Assembly: GCA_018857735.1 (NCBI GenBank)
Contig: JABMCL010001087.1
Location: forward strand, 1,303,501 to 1,367,500
DNA from: Alviniconcha marisindica
Taxonomy: Eukaryota; Mollusca; Gastropoda; Provannidae
Direction of reading: 5' to 3'
DNA length: 64,000 nt
The notes beneath the pieces were generated by a model, which saw only the letters and a program-made list of their open reading frames with translations, was not told the DNA's origin and ran no database searches. Numbering within the stretch: position 1 is the first letter of the stretch; each line of letters starts with the position of its first letter. This document shows positions 14,301 to 25,320 of this stretch, in pieces. The translations under genes and the position numbers were made by a program.

Positions 14301-17300
14301 CAGTGAAAACTGCCGAAAGACAACACTGTTACTGCTTCCAAATGGTGTGCTAATAAACTTCACTAATATATATATATGTAATGATGTAGGAGGTAGAGTG
14401 TATAAGCTGCAGATGGCCCAACAGGCAGAAAGAAACAATGCATTAGTAATTTCAAGTGTCATCTGTACTGTCATGATTTTTTTTTATCCAACTGTCACTT
14501 CCACAAGTGAATCCAAGCTGTGCTTCACTTACATTCATGACAATAAAGAGCAAGTATTCACTGCACGAAAAAGCAAGCACACATCTAGTTCCAGCCTTTC
14601 CTTGGCTGAAAAATTGTAAATATTTTCACTGAAACTATGCATTTTAGACAGTTGCATCTGTGAACAAAATATCTGATGTGAGAACTACATTATGCGTGTA
14701 AGCAACACTGTATTCTTGGGTTGGGGAAGGGTGTTACAAGGCAAGAAGCAGGGTATGTGGATAATAAATAGGGTTAGGAAACTTTAAGAGACACTGCACT
14801 GATATGGTACCAGTGGCACCAACACTACCATGGTAATGCCCTTCTTATACAATCTTCATCAAGTGCTATAAGTCCATCACCATCATCCTGAAGAATAAAT
14901 CTGTAAACAACCACCAATCTCAGAAACAAACACTCTAGTATAGTTGTGGTGCCACACCCTCTCCACAACACACACAATCACCTTTGGTGCCACACCCTCT
15001 CCACAACACACACAATCACCTTTGTACATTCAATCTTCATACACCATTCACCTTCCTTCCCATCCACACAAAGCCACCATCACAATATGACGCAAATGCT
15101 GCCTCACTTGCAGTCTATGTGATTTTGTATGAGCCAGTCATGGGTTTCATCATGGTCTCCCCCACCCATCAACATACACACACACATACACATTTTCACT
15201 GTCTTGCTTGTCTCACTCGCAGTCTAACTAATTGAACCAGACACATGCTGCAGTTTTGTTTCAGTTGTGTATATATGCACTAACACACATTCTTTCTTAC
15301 TCCGTCACTCTCTGATCATTTGTGGTCTAACTGAATGAAGACCCTACCAATCTTCACAAACTTTGTGGGGAAAACTGATAGATACTTTGGGGGAAAACAA
15401 GTGTAAATACTCACTTGACTCACATTCAAAAGAAAATTTTAAAAATACAACTCCACTTCCAGTAATTCTTTTAAATTCTCAGTCATACACCTTGAAACAG
15501 GTTGTGGTAAACAAACTGGCATAGGAATGCCAAGCTGAATGGTGATGCATGCAAGAAAAGGCACTGATCAAGTTTCTTGCAGATACATGAAACATGTCAA
15601 TCATCTTCCTTAACTGCATGCTTCATTCACTAAAAGAAAAGAGTTTGTGCACAATTTATACAAAACAATAATGTAAAGGAAAAAAGCCTGTTCTCAGTTA
15701 AACCTTTTTTTTTTAAATAAATGAAACTTGTGAACACAATACAACTTTCAGTTTCATCTATGTGATGTTGCTGTGACTTGAAACTGAGTCAAGAAAAACT
15801 GTGTACATTTTTTAAAATGACATTCAAAGGATGCTAACGTGATGCCAACTGTGAAAGATTACATTGGAGTATTTCTGAGAAAAAGGCAAGCCAGCAAATA
15901 ATTTTATCAAAGCAGGAAACCAAATGATTTTCCTAAAACACCTATATATATACTCTGGAGTACAGCAGACACAGAAATCATAGTACCCACTGCAAACAAT
16001 CTGTGTCAGAACACAGCACTGCACGCTTAACACACCTATGCATGCTTGACACACTGAAAGGAATTCTGCCTTCCTGACTGATTTTTGTCTTGTCTTTGAA
16101 ATCCTCTTTGGACATAAAGCTGTATGTGTAACATCAGTGAAACACAAGTGTTATAATATGTCATGTGACAGACTGTGTGTCACCCTAACTGACTGACTGG
16201 GGATTAAATGTCAAGATACTAATCCTTCAAACCATGCCAAATGAAAGCACTGCATGTGTATGTAAGTGATCTCACTTGATACTCAATGGAAGTATTGCAT
16301 GTGATCACATCTGATAATGTAACAATCATACAAAAGTAAACATATATACAAACATACAAAGACAGTACATTTACAGAATTATACTTCAGTCACTCCTAAG
16401 GACATCACCTTGAAAGTAGGCCAGTGTCAGCAAGACTATGGTGTGCAAGTTTGAAGGTTATTATGAATGTGGAGAATCTCACCAAAATATGAGAAAAAGT
16501 CTTTGAGAAATTTTTGTCATGGCAGGCCAGACAAACACTGATCATAACACAGACTTTTCATGTGAGCAAAAACACTGAGAAAATACGTAATTAAGTTGTT
16601 AAATGTTAGCCATTTCAGTATCAATCTAAACTAAAACTTGTACCTTGCTCATGTCATAAGACATGAAACTTTTAATTACCACTATCTGTGTTAGAGAAAC
16701 CAACAAACAAAATTTTAAGCACATAATATTATGAGAATAATTATAACATTTAACTATAAATCAGCTTGAAGAAGGGGAAAAAAAAAATCAAAAAAAAAAT
16801 CACTGCTACTACTAGATGAAATAAACAAAGCAAGCACCTTTGATGATCCTGTACCAGGAAACGTTTTTGTCTCTTGTACAGCACTGATGTGTGCCATTAA
16901 GTTCTCTTTCGGGAAATGTCAGTCTTTGCTCTTACAAAGACTGTGCAAAATGTTTGCCAAAGTTCTCTTGACAGTAACCTTTTCTTAACAGTTTTTGAAA
17001 ATTCTAGCCAAGTGTCTTGGGTTGGAAAAGAAATGTCATCAGCCCACAAAAGAAATGTCTTAGGCCTGATGCAGAAATGTTTTCAGCCTAAAATACCAAG
17101 CGCAATTGTCAGTTCTTATGTACTTTGCAAGTCAAATCTGTTTCTCGAGACGTGTTGAACTGGAGGTTCACAGTTCAAATGTCCCAGCAGAAAACGACAA
17201 CACGCAAGACTTACTGGACCTTGAAAAGTTTGGGCTTTTTCTTTGGAGAAAAGCTGTAAACTGAAATCATAAGTCAGCAGACAGTGACAAACAGTTATAC

Positions 17301-20300
17301 AAGCCTAGAGGACCTAGGCCAGGCAAACCAGGCAAGCCAAGGAAAAATAACGCAAGGCGTGGGGCAAGTCTGTTGATGACAAGCGAACAGGAGCAGTTGG
17401 TGAACGCTGAAGCGAGTGAAGAGGTTCAGCTGGCTCAGTCCACCAACTCTCCACCCTCTCTTGAAGCCGCACTGGCACAGCTCAGAAGCTTGACCCGTCT
17501 CCCCCCATCCTCAAAAAGCGACGATGATGCCCACTCAAGTAGCAACGGAGAGATACGTCTTAGTGTGTACGTTTCTCCGCTGTGTGTTTATGTTATGTCA
17601 GTGATGCAAGAGTAAAGAGTTACCAGATTGCTTTGGGATATACACCTGTCTGCTGTGAACTTCCAAGCGCTTAGTTCATTTTGAGTTTGCTTGAGTTTCT
17701 CCTTGCAATCATCCATTTCCTTGGCCATGCGCTGGAACACAAGGTTCACAGCTGGGTCCAGGAGCAGAGAGCGCAGTTGGGCCGAGTTCTGGGTCTGGGA
17801 TGATTTCATCTCTGCAATCTGGTTCTGAAATAATTCATCATGCCACATATTAAAATAAGAGCTACAAAAAAATGGAGCTCAAAATCAAACTTCTTTTATT
17901 ACTTCAAATCTTTAGAAAATAATCACAGTGAACTTTGTCTAGTCTATCTATTTCTATTTCACATACAAGTGCATATGCATGTAATGTTATTGTAAATGCA
18001 TGGGCAGTATGTGTATGTGTGTTTGCACACACCAGAGTATGTTTTTCAGCAAATTCCTCTTGTAATCTGTGCTGGAGAAAATTACAGACAACATTCAGTA
18101 ACAACAAATCCCATCCTTCAAACTGACCATGCAGTCCTGTAGTTCCTGCTCCTTATTGGTCAATCGAAGCACAAGGGTATTTTCTCTGCGAGACGAATCC
18201 TGACTCTGCTGCTTCAGCTTGTCATCACCTTCTTTCTCATCACCATCATCTGCAACAAGTCAAAAACTCTCATGTTTAGCACAAAGTCAGACAAAACAAA
18301 GAGCACTATAAATGCATTAATTAAAATCCATGACAGATACACATGTACACTTAAAACCTGTTGATGATAATCAGCAAGCAAGGAGGTAAACCCCAGAAGA
18401 ACAAAAATACAGGTTTTAATCAAGAAGCAAAACATTAACCCACTTTGCCCCAGACCGCCCGTCACTGGCCACTCTTTTTTTTAGACTGCGTAACCCCAGG
18501 CTGCCTGGTAGTGGACAGTTAGCAGACGCTCCATACTGGCATCCCAGTTTATGCAAATAGGAACAAGATTCTTGCAAGACTTGTAGCCTTGTTTCCGCTA
18601 CTGTCTATTACTTTCGGTGATGTGCGTTGTTTGACGTTCAGTGGAGTTTGAGAACACTGTGAATTTTAAGTTGCGCGATGGACACGATAGATGCATGAAA
18701 ATAAACAAAAGCCCTCCTGTTAGCAATGGCTTCAGAGCTTCATCCTTTGAGATTTGAACTGAAAATTTGGTTCAGGTGCTTACCATGGGCACCTTAACAA
18801 ACTCACGGTGCTTCATCTTTGGAGATTCAAACTGGAAATTTTGCAGTCAGTTACCATGTAGGCACCCTAAAACCTGACATTCAGATGCGGACATTTCTGA
18901 TTTGGGATTATTATTATTTTATTCTTTTATTTTTTAGTGAAAAAATTCAAAACCTGTTGAATATACAAGAACGATGCATTCGCACACTGGTGAAAATACA
19001 AAGTGAGCTGAAACTTTTATTTGGTGTTTATTATTGATTTTTAAAGTTGTATAGCAAGATCATTTGACACAGTTACTTCCCTTCACATGGGATTTCGTAG
19101 CGAAAGGGCCACGGCTAGTCTGGAGCCAAATGGGACCTAAATAAATAATATGTAACTTACCCCCAGGTACTTACTACACCAACATCACCTCATCAAACCA
19201 TACAACTTACCTGTACATAGCACTTGTCTTCATGAATCATTTTCTAATGTTGTGATGTCAGCGTCTAAAATCATCTTTCGCTTTTAGTTAAAACTAGAAA
19301 GGCCATTAATTCTGGCCTATGAAAATCTAATCAAACTGATTAAACTTCCTAAACATCACCCCTAACAGAAGAAAACCTCAAAGGGACCCCGAAGCGTGAT
19401 ACATGTTTGCCTGAAAACAGAAATTGTGCAAATACTTTTACTTGATGTTACTGTCAGTAGTTAAACACTGTGTATAAATTAATGTCCCATCAGCTGCATT
19501 GGGTCACTGACCTAATGACAAATCCCAGTTGTCTGATCAATATTTATACAACAAAAGTACCTTTTTTGCTTCAAATTTGAGCTCCACAGAAGCAGCCACA
19601 TTGGTTCATGCTTTACCAGTGACAAACATAAACATGCTGGCTCCTCACATAATAGACACATGCCACACATGACGGCCTTGTTCATGACATCACAGACACA
19701 CATTGCCCTGTTCATGTTACAGACACACACTACTAGGACCAAAAGGGCTGTAACCAATGCCATGGCTTTTCAATTTAAACATACATTTTTAACTCTTTCA
19801 AGGCTTTCTGCATCTTAAGACGCGGAGCTTAGCAGTACGCTTGACAACGATCCGCATCTTCAGACGTGGTAAGAATTAAAGATTTTTAACGGTCTTACCG
19901 ACTTTCAAGTGGACTGGAGACAATTATATTACACTAACTGCATCAATTTCTGACACTTTCGGTAATACCCTTAGTCCAGTCGAGTGTTCCTTTGTCTGTT
20001 TTGGCATCTGTAACACGTGTGTCAAACTGACGAAAGTTGCATGTTTCAAAATGGCAGCGCGCAGAGTGAACATGCATTACTCAGCAAGGAAAACTGTGGA
20101 ATTAGTACCGAATGAGGGCTCAGATCTAGAAGATTTTTCGGACAGTGGTTCTGAAAAGAACATTGTTGATTCTGGCGAGGAGTTGTGCCAGTAGATCTCA
20201 AGAGACAGCGATAACAACATCTTCATTTTCATCATTGGGATCCGTGCAACCAGTAGAATAAAACTCTTTTTTTAACTGTGTTTGGACAGTTCCCACTTTG

Positions 20301-23300
20301 CTGTTCGAACAGAGAAAGGTATATGATATAACGCTATGGATTATTAATCTGACAAGTACACATTCCAAGCTTTCTAAAAACATATACGTTTACTGTATTA
20401 TTCCTAGTAGTTTATTTACTACGATTTTTTTTTAAACAGGCAAAAACAGTGCGTCTACAGGAGCCGAGCGCGCCATTTTGTGGCATCTTGAATGAGCTAA
20501 ACAGGCCATCAATAAAAATATTGCTGCAAATTAATTTCATTCTGTTCCTATTGAAATGGTCCAAGATGCTTCTTCGCTTGGGGTCCCCTCTAAAAAACAT
20601 GTAATTTTGCTCACCTTTATCCAAAGATCCCCTCTGCTTTGCCTGAAGATATGCCACATGGTCATTCAGTTCTCGCAACCTATAATTTTAAGTAAACAAG
20701 AAGAGCATTGCTCACACAACACATTTAATACAGAAAATGAATTCAAAATTCTACTGTACAATGTAACAATGGTGCAAGGTCACAAAAACTGGTAAGTGGT
20801 ATTACAGCTGTGTAAAACTTGAGAGATTAATGTCACGCAGTTTCCACAATCTAGCTTGAACTAGTTGAAGAGAATACATTAAAACCGTGAAAGCCAGGTT
20901 TTCAATCAGGCCAAAAATGCATTACCTCCATAAAATAAATGCTTAAGATTCTCAAAGCCTTTTGCTCAGGACTGTGTCCATAGACCCAACAGTACTGTGC
21001 TAGCAGCTAAATGAGATGAAAACTTGTCTAAAAACATATCACTTTCAATTTTAGCTCTCTGCTGTCACTGTCACGGTGAGGATCATCCAAGATCACTGGA
21101 ACTGGAATTGAAGTGTAAGCCTCAACTATTACCATACACATTTTACAAGATCTAAAACAAAACAATCAAAATTTAATTCAGGATGTCATATATATTTATG
21201 ACAATTTTTTAAATAGATTTTTCACTTTTAACTAGCTTACTAATACAATGTATGGTCCACATATGGAGGAGCGTTAACTGTATGTATTTAATGCTTCTTT
21301 TAAGTTGCCTTAATCTGACAGTACTTTGACACCAGATCCCCTGATGCGTGCAAGCATGCATGTGTGTTTACTAGAGTTTAAACCTTCTATAATGTGCAGA
21401 CAAGAGGCAAATTTCCATGTATGATTTTAGCATGTACAATAAACAATCTTATCTAATGCAAGTTTCTGAGAAAAGGCCAAAGTCTGTGTTTTTGCAGCAA
21501 TAATTATTCTGCAGCAGAAGAAAAAGCATGAAACTTTGAAAGTTCAGAGAACTCATATTCAAAGCACAATAGGTTTGTGAAGACCTACACTTTACATAAA
21601 AATACAGGCTTCACAGTGTAAACACATGGGTCCTCATACAGATACACCTCCAATGTAACTGTAAATCAAATTCATAAAAAGAAGCCTGCACATAGCATAA
21701 TCTTGTCCACATATGCACCAATCATACTGAATTATAAAATATAAAAAAGGCTAAGATTAGATGCACACTTTGCAATTAAGTAAAATACAATCATACCTTT
21801 TATCACATTAACGTTGAAGTTAAAAAGGTGTCTGTGTGGGTGAGCATGTGTGCATTTTTATACTACATATTATAGGCTTTCAGAATGTAGGGCAAAATAC
21901 AACACAACATAATTACAGCATACTTAGACACTACAGTACAATGAAGAACAATTGACTTCATAACAGCTCTTGGTAGCTTACTTTTCAATCAGGTCTTCCT
22001 TGCTCAAATTTCCAAGGTCATCCAAATCGAGGCGAAGCTGAAAAAAATTCCAATAACCACTTAAAACTTAAGTAGAACTATCTGACATTGGCATAATGCA
22101 ACCAAAGTAAAATGCTCACCAATTATCTGAAATAATCTCAACAAACTTTACAAAGAATACTTTTCTCCTAAAGAGAAAATGTTCAAGAAACTCACATTAA
22201 AATGGGCTCACATTCAAAGAACAAAACCTAGAAATGATTATAAACAAAAGTAATGTAAAACAATCACAACTACAGAAAAGTGTTGACCTTTGCTGAGCAT
22301 GATAATCTCTAGACAATTCACACATGTAAACACACGCACACAATACAGAAGGATCATTTGTGAAAGTGGCAAGTAAACTTTATTTTCAAGAATTCCTCTT
22401 CCTTGAAGTTGAACACTGTAATCACAACACGAGACCACACTAAACATCAAGCAAATGTGGCTGACCAATCTGGCTGGGTACATTTACATGAAAACACGAA
22501 AGAATGTTTCAGAAGTGGTCTTACAAAAGGTGTGTTTTTTCATGTCACTTTTGTGTCACTACCTTTGTTTTTGAAGACTGAACAAAAAAATACATTAATT
22601 CCTGTAATGCATGTAGAATATAATATTAGAAACTAATTCAGTAATTGGAGTAATAAACATCTGAGAAAAGTGAACAAAAACTGCACCACAAATGTGATCT
22701 GAATTCCTGTTGAACTAACAACTGTGAAGTATGTAATTGCCAAAATCTTTTTTCTTTTTCTTTTTCCTCCTACTGTCCTAGTCATTGACTTTGTTCAAGG
22801 GAAGAAGAGTGTTCCTTCAACTCCCCCCCCCCCCCCCCCCCAAGTCCAGAAGCCAATGGAAGCTCCAGCTAAACAAGATCACTTCCGATGTTGATCAGCA
22901 AGCAAAACAATGAACACAGAGTTTTATTACATTTTTCTTAAACAATTTCAGTGTCGTCTCCTTGCTGTTTTTTCCTCACGATTTTGCCTCAGTTTCATAG
23001 GGCTCACGCAAAACCAGCAAATTTCAAATTTCAAATTTTTTACCAGTCAAGATCAACACATAAAATACCAGGAAACAAATCTTATTTTGTTTGACTGGTT
23101 TTCAAAAAAGAAAGAAAGAAAATGCGGCACAGTGAGCAACTGCATGAGATTTGCATGCATGCATTTTCTAGGCAGGGAAGGGAGCTGTGTGTCTGCTAGT
23201 ACATCTCTAGTACTAGTAGTAGTAAACTAGTGTGGATGGCCATATATGTGTATGACTGGTTGCAGCAATCATCTGCTCAGTTTCTGTAAGCCAATTTTAC

Positions 23301-25090
23301 CACCTTATACTTATAGATTAGATGTCACACCAGTTTGAAAAAGGTCTTGTGCAATCATTGGTTTGAGATATTATCTGGGGACTTGATCATAAGTGAACTA
23401 CAAACAAGTACACAAACACAAAATAGGCACATTCCAGTTTCCACCAATTGTATTGCAGCTAAACCACACTTCATATCTAAATAAATATATATATATAAAA
23501 TAATTAATTAACAAAACCATTTTATCCTATGTTCTACTGTCTTGATAGATCATACAAATGGACACGGTTGGACGAGCAGATAGAGGATAAAGCATTCTAC
23601 ATTTAAAGCAGGTAGGTAGTCATTTCCAACGCCCAACTCCAGCACTGTTCTAAGCTGTCATGTCCTAATTCTGCACTGTTGCCTTTAATTAAGCATATGC
23701 TTAGTATGTAGCGTCGGTGATGAAAGTGTCAAGTAAGCCTGGGTCTGGAAATCTATGATACTCTATCTTTAGAAGGGTTCACTGCACTTCCACCAACCTT
23801 TTTTTAATTCTACATTACGCACAAATATTTATAACTATTTTTTATATAATCAAATGTCCAGATCTTAGTTCTTACCCTCTTTGGTGATGGTGGCCCTTCT
23901 GACATTGAGACCTGCAAATCAAACAAAACACAGATATATGCTTTATAATACTTTATAGTATATTATATTAACTAAAACTGGGGAGGGAAGAGAGTTTAAC
24001 CTTTACAGGGAGCAATATACCATTCTTGCACAGAAATAGATTATATAAATTACAAAACACAATAATAATAATATTAATATTATAATAATGTATACTTGCT
24101 TTAAAAGTAATAAAACACATACACTGACTGACTGAGCACAAACATCACAACCGATACATACACTGATACAGACGGATGTTTTAAACTTATGTAAGTTATG
24201 AAGAAGTACTAAAATTACTATTCTGGATGTTTCCAACTTTTTATGAACAAGTACCATTAGCACTACCAAACATTGAAACAAGTAAAAACTAAAATTCTAT
24301 TCGAGTATTTCCAAAGTTGGAAAATGTCTGTGGAATTTTTACTTGCCGCTGGAAGCAGGCTCTACAAAAGCTATTAGTATTACTATATTGTTACCTCAGT
24401 TCTTCGAAAGCTCGTTTCAGTTTCAGTTTCTGTTCAGGACTATTAGTATTAGGAACTGGCATTATTTATACTAATTATAGTTTTATACAATTTATACTCA
24501 AATTAGTTTTACCAAATGTGAGCTCATTTATATACAGGTACAAAAGCAATGCGATAAAATATAAACATGTCATATTCTAAAACAAGTGATCTGCTGATTA
24601 CAATAAATGTTACACCATCAGGGACTAGAAAAAAATACCCAAAGCAGCGACTATTCTCGACAGTAGTCAGATCTAGACCAATAATCTAGAAATCAGGGTC
24701 GCCTGATCCATCAAACAAGTTCAGTTCCAATTTCAAAAGCAACTGTTTTCGGTTCCCCATATTTGTCACATGCAAACATCCAATATGAAAGAAAGTACCG
24801 TTTGCGAGCAAAATAATATACAGGCCCACTCCCCAACAAAAATCAATCATGGCAAGATCGTCCGACCGGGGAGTGAAATGCAAGATGGCGGTTTCTTACT
24901 TCCTGATTTGCTTCTGTTTTACATGCCCGCAATGTTAAATACTTACTTATTGCAGTAAACAGCTTGGCGTCAATGTTGTAACTTAGTCTGCCAATCCCAG
25001 AAGAAGCAACTCGAGGATGAGGTCTCAAAAATTTGGATTTTACAAGCGATGCACTCCCGTTACGCAGGGAACGCCGCCATGCTATACAAA
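1707..25090 (-). CDS. WTAP: WTAP, m6A methyltransferase complex subunit (whole gene)
   Basis: WTAP is the nuclear coiled-coil scaffold that recruits the METTL3-METTL14 m6A writer and takes part in splicing control. Seven coding exons join in frame with GT-AG introns: 23905-23876, 22037-21982, 20679-20615, 18249-18128, 17824-17646, 5222-5068 and 3301-2505. They total 1,404 bp, or 467 residues plus a stop; human WTAP is 396. Diagnostic stretches are the N-terminal basic SPKRLRLD (human PKKVRLS, the nuclear signal), RRENTLVLRLTNKEQELQ, QNELSAWKFT, GKRLMAKCRMLLQEN and EDVEGMQSMIYVLQQQL, all in WTAP order. The first ~240 residues are coiled coil. The C-terminal ~240 are low-complexity Ser/Thr/Gln/Gly and longer than in human. 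The start is the ATG right after the acceptor of the first coding exon. A 5' leader exon (about 25090-24947) and the poly(A) end (1707-1712) are predictions. SOD2 is divergent on the other strand. Family identity is very secure. Confidence 0.95.
2505..3301 (-). CDS. WTAP: WTAP terminal coding exon 7 (TGA at 2505-2507)
   Basis: The acceptor GTGACAG| joins exon 6 to give QDEMNEFVSELEEDVEGMQS, matching human QDELNDFIIQLDEEVEGMQS. About 40 residues of conserved coiled coil are followed by roughly 220 residues of unstructured Ser/Thr/Gln/Gly/Asp-rich sequence. That part includes a Gly/Asp run and ends GGESEK before TGA. Only the first part can be aligned to human WTAP. Confidence 0.93.
3489..3780 (+). 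repeat. ~120-bp tandem duplication plus partial third unit
   Basis: GCCAAG.(G/T)TTTTGTCA(T/C)CAG(A/G)AAATGC and CATCAGTCAAAATGGAATTATAT occur twice. GTGTGGTCTA...TAGTCCACT then appears again in a partial third unit. It lies in the last WTAP intron. Confidence 0.75.
5068..5222 (-). CDS. WTAP: WTAP coding exon 6
   Basis: Bounded by ATTTCAG| and GATG|GTGTGT. It encodes SQMGKRLMAKCRMLLQENEE through KLEAEIALHKTMVAEMKTNQ. This is the best-conserved coiled-coil block of the family. The intron upstream is about 12.4 kb. Confidence 0.95.
5520..5690 (+). repeat. Short nested tandem repeats
   Basis: GAAACAATCAATGATCTGAA followed by GATTATTAAGCATTTATCAT occurs twice (about 5605 and 5643). An older TATAGTTAGAATGAAACAAT block also occurs twice just upstream. 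AT-rich and non-coding. Confidence 0.75.
6589..6770 (+). repeat. (GT)n, (TTG)n and poly-G microsatellites
   Basis: About 35 GT units with one interruption (6589-6661) are followed by TTG repeats and a 17-base G run (6754-6770). Chance ORFs made of Cys-Val or Thr-His repeats in this region are artefacts. Confidence 0.95.
7486..7660 (+). mobile_element. tRNA-like SINE head, third type
   Basis: GTAGTCTAATGGTTAGCACT resembles a box A, and AAGTTCAAATGTC a degraded box B about 40 bases on. They are followed by a C-rich stretch and TTAGTTGGCACTACACCCAA. The 3' end and flanking duplications were not found. Confidence 0.5.
9829..9890 (+). repeat. (CA)n microsatellite
   Basis: About 30 CA units with one extra C at 9858. 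Confidence 0.95.
11340..11392 (+). repeat. (GT)n microsatellite
   Basis: About 26 perfect GT units in the long WTAP intron. Confidence 0.95.
11600..12010 (+). mobile_element. piggyBac-like N-terminal remnant
   Basis: A short frame at 11872-11958 gives MINKSQIFNAGEAAEIMNYD then SDEMEEST and a stop. It resumes in frame as YEAESDEELDLS. This is the acidic N-terminus seen in piggyBac-derived proteins and resembles the fragment at 20.05 kb in style but not in sequence. No catalytic part follows. Boundaries are approximate. Confidence 0.45.
14948..15022 (+). repeat. 39-bp exact tandem duplication
   Basis: GGTGCCACACCCTCTCCACA through CAATCACCTTT is repeated without a visible change. It lies in the long WTAP intron. 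Confidence 0.85.
17646..17824 (-). CDS. WTAP: WTAP coding exon 5
   Basis: Bounded by TATTTCAG| and AG|GTGTAT. It encodes the segment from NQIAEMK through AQLRSLLLDPAVNLVFQRM to QNELSAWKFTAD. This aligns closely with the human stretch around AQLRSTMVDPAINLFFLKM and QNELSAWKFTPDS. Confidence 0.95.
18128..18249 (-). CDS. WTAP: WTAP coding exon 4
   Basis: Bounded by TGTTGCAG| and ATG|GTCAGT. It encodes an acidic DDGDEKEGDDK followed by LKQQSQDSSRRENTLVLRLT, then NKEQELQDCM. This is the conserved first long coiled coil of WTAP. Confidence 0.93.
18435..19140. mobile_element. Possible piggyBac-type MITE
   Basis: The left end reads TTAACCCACTTTGCCCCAGA. The right end, read inward on the minus strand, is TTAGGTCCCATTTGGCTCCA. 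These are imperfect inverted termini beginning at a TTAA-type site. The 0.7-kb interior has no long ORF but does contain a diverged internal duplication (two ~70-base blocks with GCTTCATC...GAGATT.AAACTG, near 18730 and 18808). The right terminus is degraded. Confidence 0.45.
19789..20230 (+). mobile_element. piggyBac-like element, 5' end fragment
   Basis: A TTAA at 19789 is followed by CTCTTTCAAGGC and then, 260 bases on, a 47-codon frame (20051-20194). It starts MAARRVNMHYSARKTVELV and has SDLEDFSDSGSE, the acidic serine-rich N-terminus typical of piggyBac/PGBD transposases. TTAA is the piggyBac target site. The catalytic DDD part is absent downstream, so the element is truncated. It lies in a WTAP intron, antisense to that gene. 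Confidence 0.6.
20615..20679 (-). CDS. WTAP: WTAP coding exon 3
   Basis: Bounded by ATTATAG| and |GTGAGC. It encodes (K)LRELNDHVAYLQAKQRG and then SLDK, matching the human segment LRWKQYEAYVQALEGKY. The phase fits both neighbours. Confidence 0.9.
20680..23875 (-). other. WTAP: WTAP introns around exon 2: no gene seen
   Basis: Apart from coding exon 2 at 21982-22037, the DNA is AT-rich with a poly-C run at 22824-22841 and short open frames only. I see nothing else supportable. Confidence 0.65.
21982..22037 (-). CDS. WTAP: WTAP coding exon 2
   Basis: Bounded by TTTTTTTCAG| and |GTAAGC. It encodes LRLDLDDLGNLSKEDLIE plus two bases of the next codon. This corresponds to human VRLSETDFKVMARDELI. 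Confidence 0.9.
23876..23911 (-). CDS. WTAP: WTAP coding exon 1 (start codon at 23905-23903)
   Basis: The acceptor TTTGCAG precedes GTCTCAATG, and the donor is AGG|GTAAG. It encodes MSEGPPSPKR, the start of the N-terminal basic nuclear-localisation patch that continues in the next exon (RLRLD). Confidence 0.9.
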
Positions 25091-25290
25091 TATGCAAATC
25101 AGGTATTGAACATAAAGTTTTGCCAGTAAAATTAATATATTGAAAAAAAATGCCCTTAGAATTGCAAAGGAAATGCAGTGAATATAACACATTTATAATA
25201 TGCACATTTATTGGATACAAACGATAAAATATCTTGTGTGTAGAGAGTAACCGTTATTTGACCTTCACCTCTTCGTTCCCCCAACAAAAT
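24840..25290. promoter_or_regulatory. Divergent SOD2/WTAP promoter region
   Basis: The two genes start back to back. The SOD2 ATG is at 25289 and the WTAP leader donor at 24947. The interval is richer in CpG than its flanks. It contains a YY1-type AAGATGGCGG (24882-24891, plus), an octamer ATGCAAAT (25092-25099), an inverted CCAAT box (ATTGG, 25210-25214) and a 9-base TGAAGGTCA on the minus strand (25267-25259). The last matches the published estrogen-related-receptor element TNAAGGTCA. No TATA box was seen. Motif matches are by eye and short ones can occur by chance. That one region drives both genes is an inference from geometry. Confidence 0.6.
24947..25090 (-). promoter_or_regulatory. WTAP: WTAP predicted 5' leader exon with short uORF
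   Basis: A strong donor (AATAA|GTAAGTAT) lies at 24947/24946 on the minus strand, about 1 kb upstream of the acceptor of the ATG exon (23912). This makes a non-coding first exon likely. It would contain a six-codon upstream frame, ATG to TAA, at 25080-25060 (peptide MAAFPA). A longer open frame through the same sequence does not join in phase with the WTAP ATG, so I treat it as leader. The start site itself is not determined. Confidence 0.5.
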
Positions 25291-25320
25291 GCTGTCTGCT
25301 GCGACAAATTCTGCGAGAAG
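25289..25320 (+). CDS. SOD2: SOD2 coding exon 1 (mitochondrial presequence)
   Basis: It encodes [10 protein letters not shown] plus two bases, and the donor is AAG|GTGCAC. The phase fits exon 2 (AG+C gives Ser). The +4 and +5 bases of the donor are not consensus, which lowers confidence slightly. The peptide is an excellent presequence start. Confidence 0.82.

Larger units (their letters stand above)
5223..17645 (-). other. WTAP: Long WTAP intron (12.4 kb): no gene seen
   Basis: It holds microsatellites, a tRNA-like SINE head (7.49 kb), a piggyBac remnant (11.6-12.0 kb) and small tandem duplications. The rest is AT-rich, and open frames are short and composition-driven. I found no conserved exon on either strand. 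Confidence 0.7.

Noticed and set aside
15824..16147. 107-codon minus-strand frame in the long WTAP intron
   Set aside because: Same strand as WTAP but no link to the family and no good splice sites. Probably chance.
24843..25220. 125-codon minus-strand frame across the WTAP leader
   Set aside because: It does not join in phase with the WTAP ATG, runs past a strong donor at 24947 and has no recognisable domain. Treated as leader plus intron.
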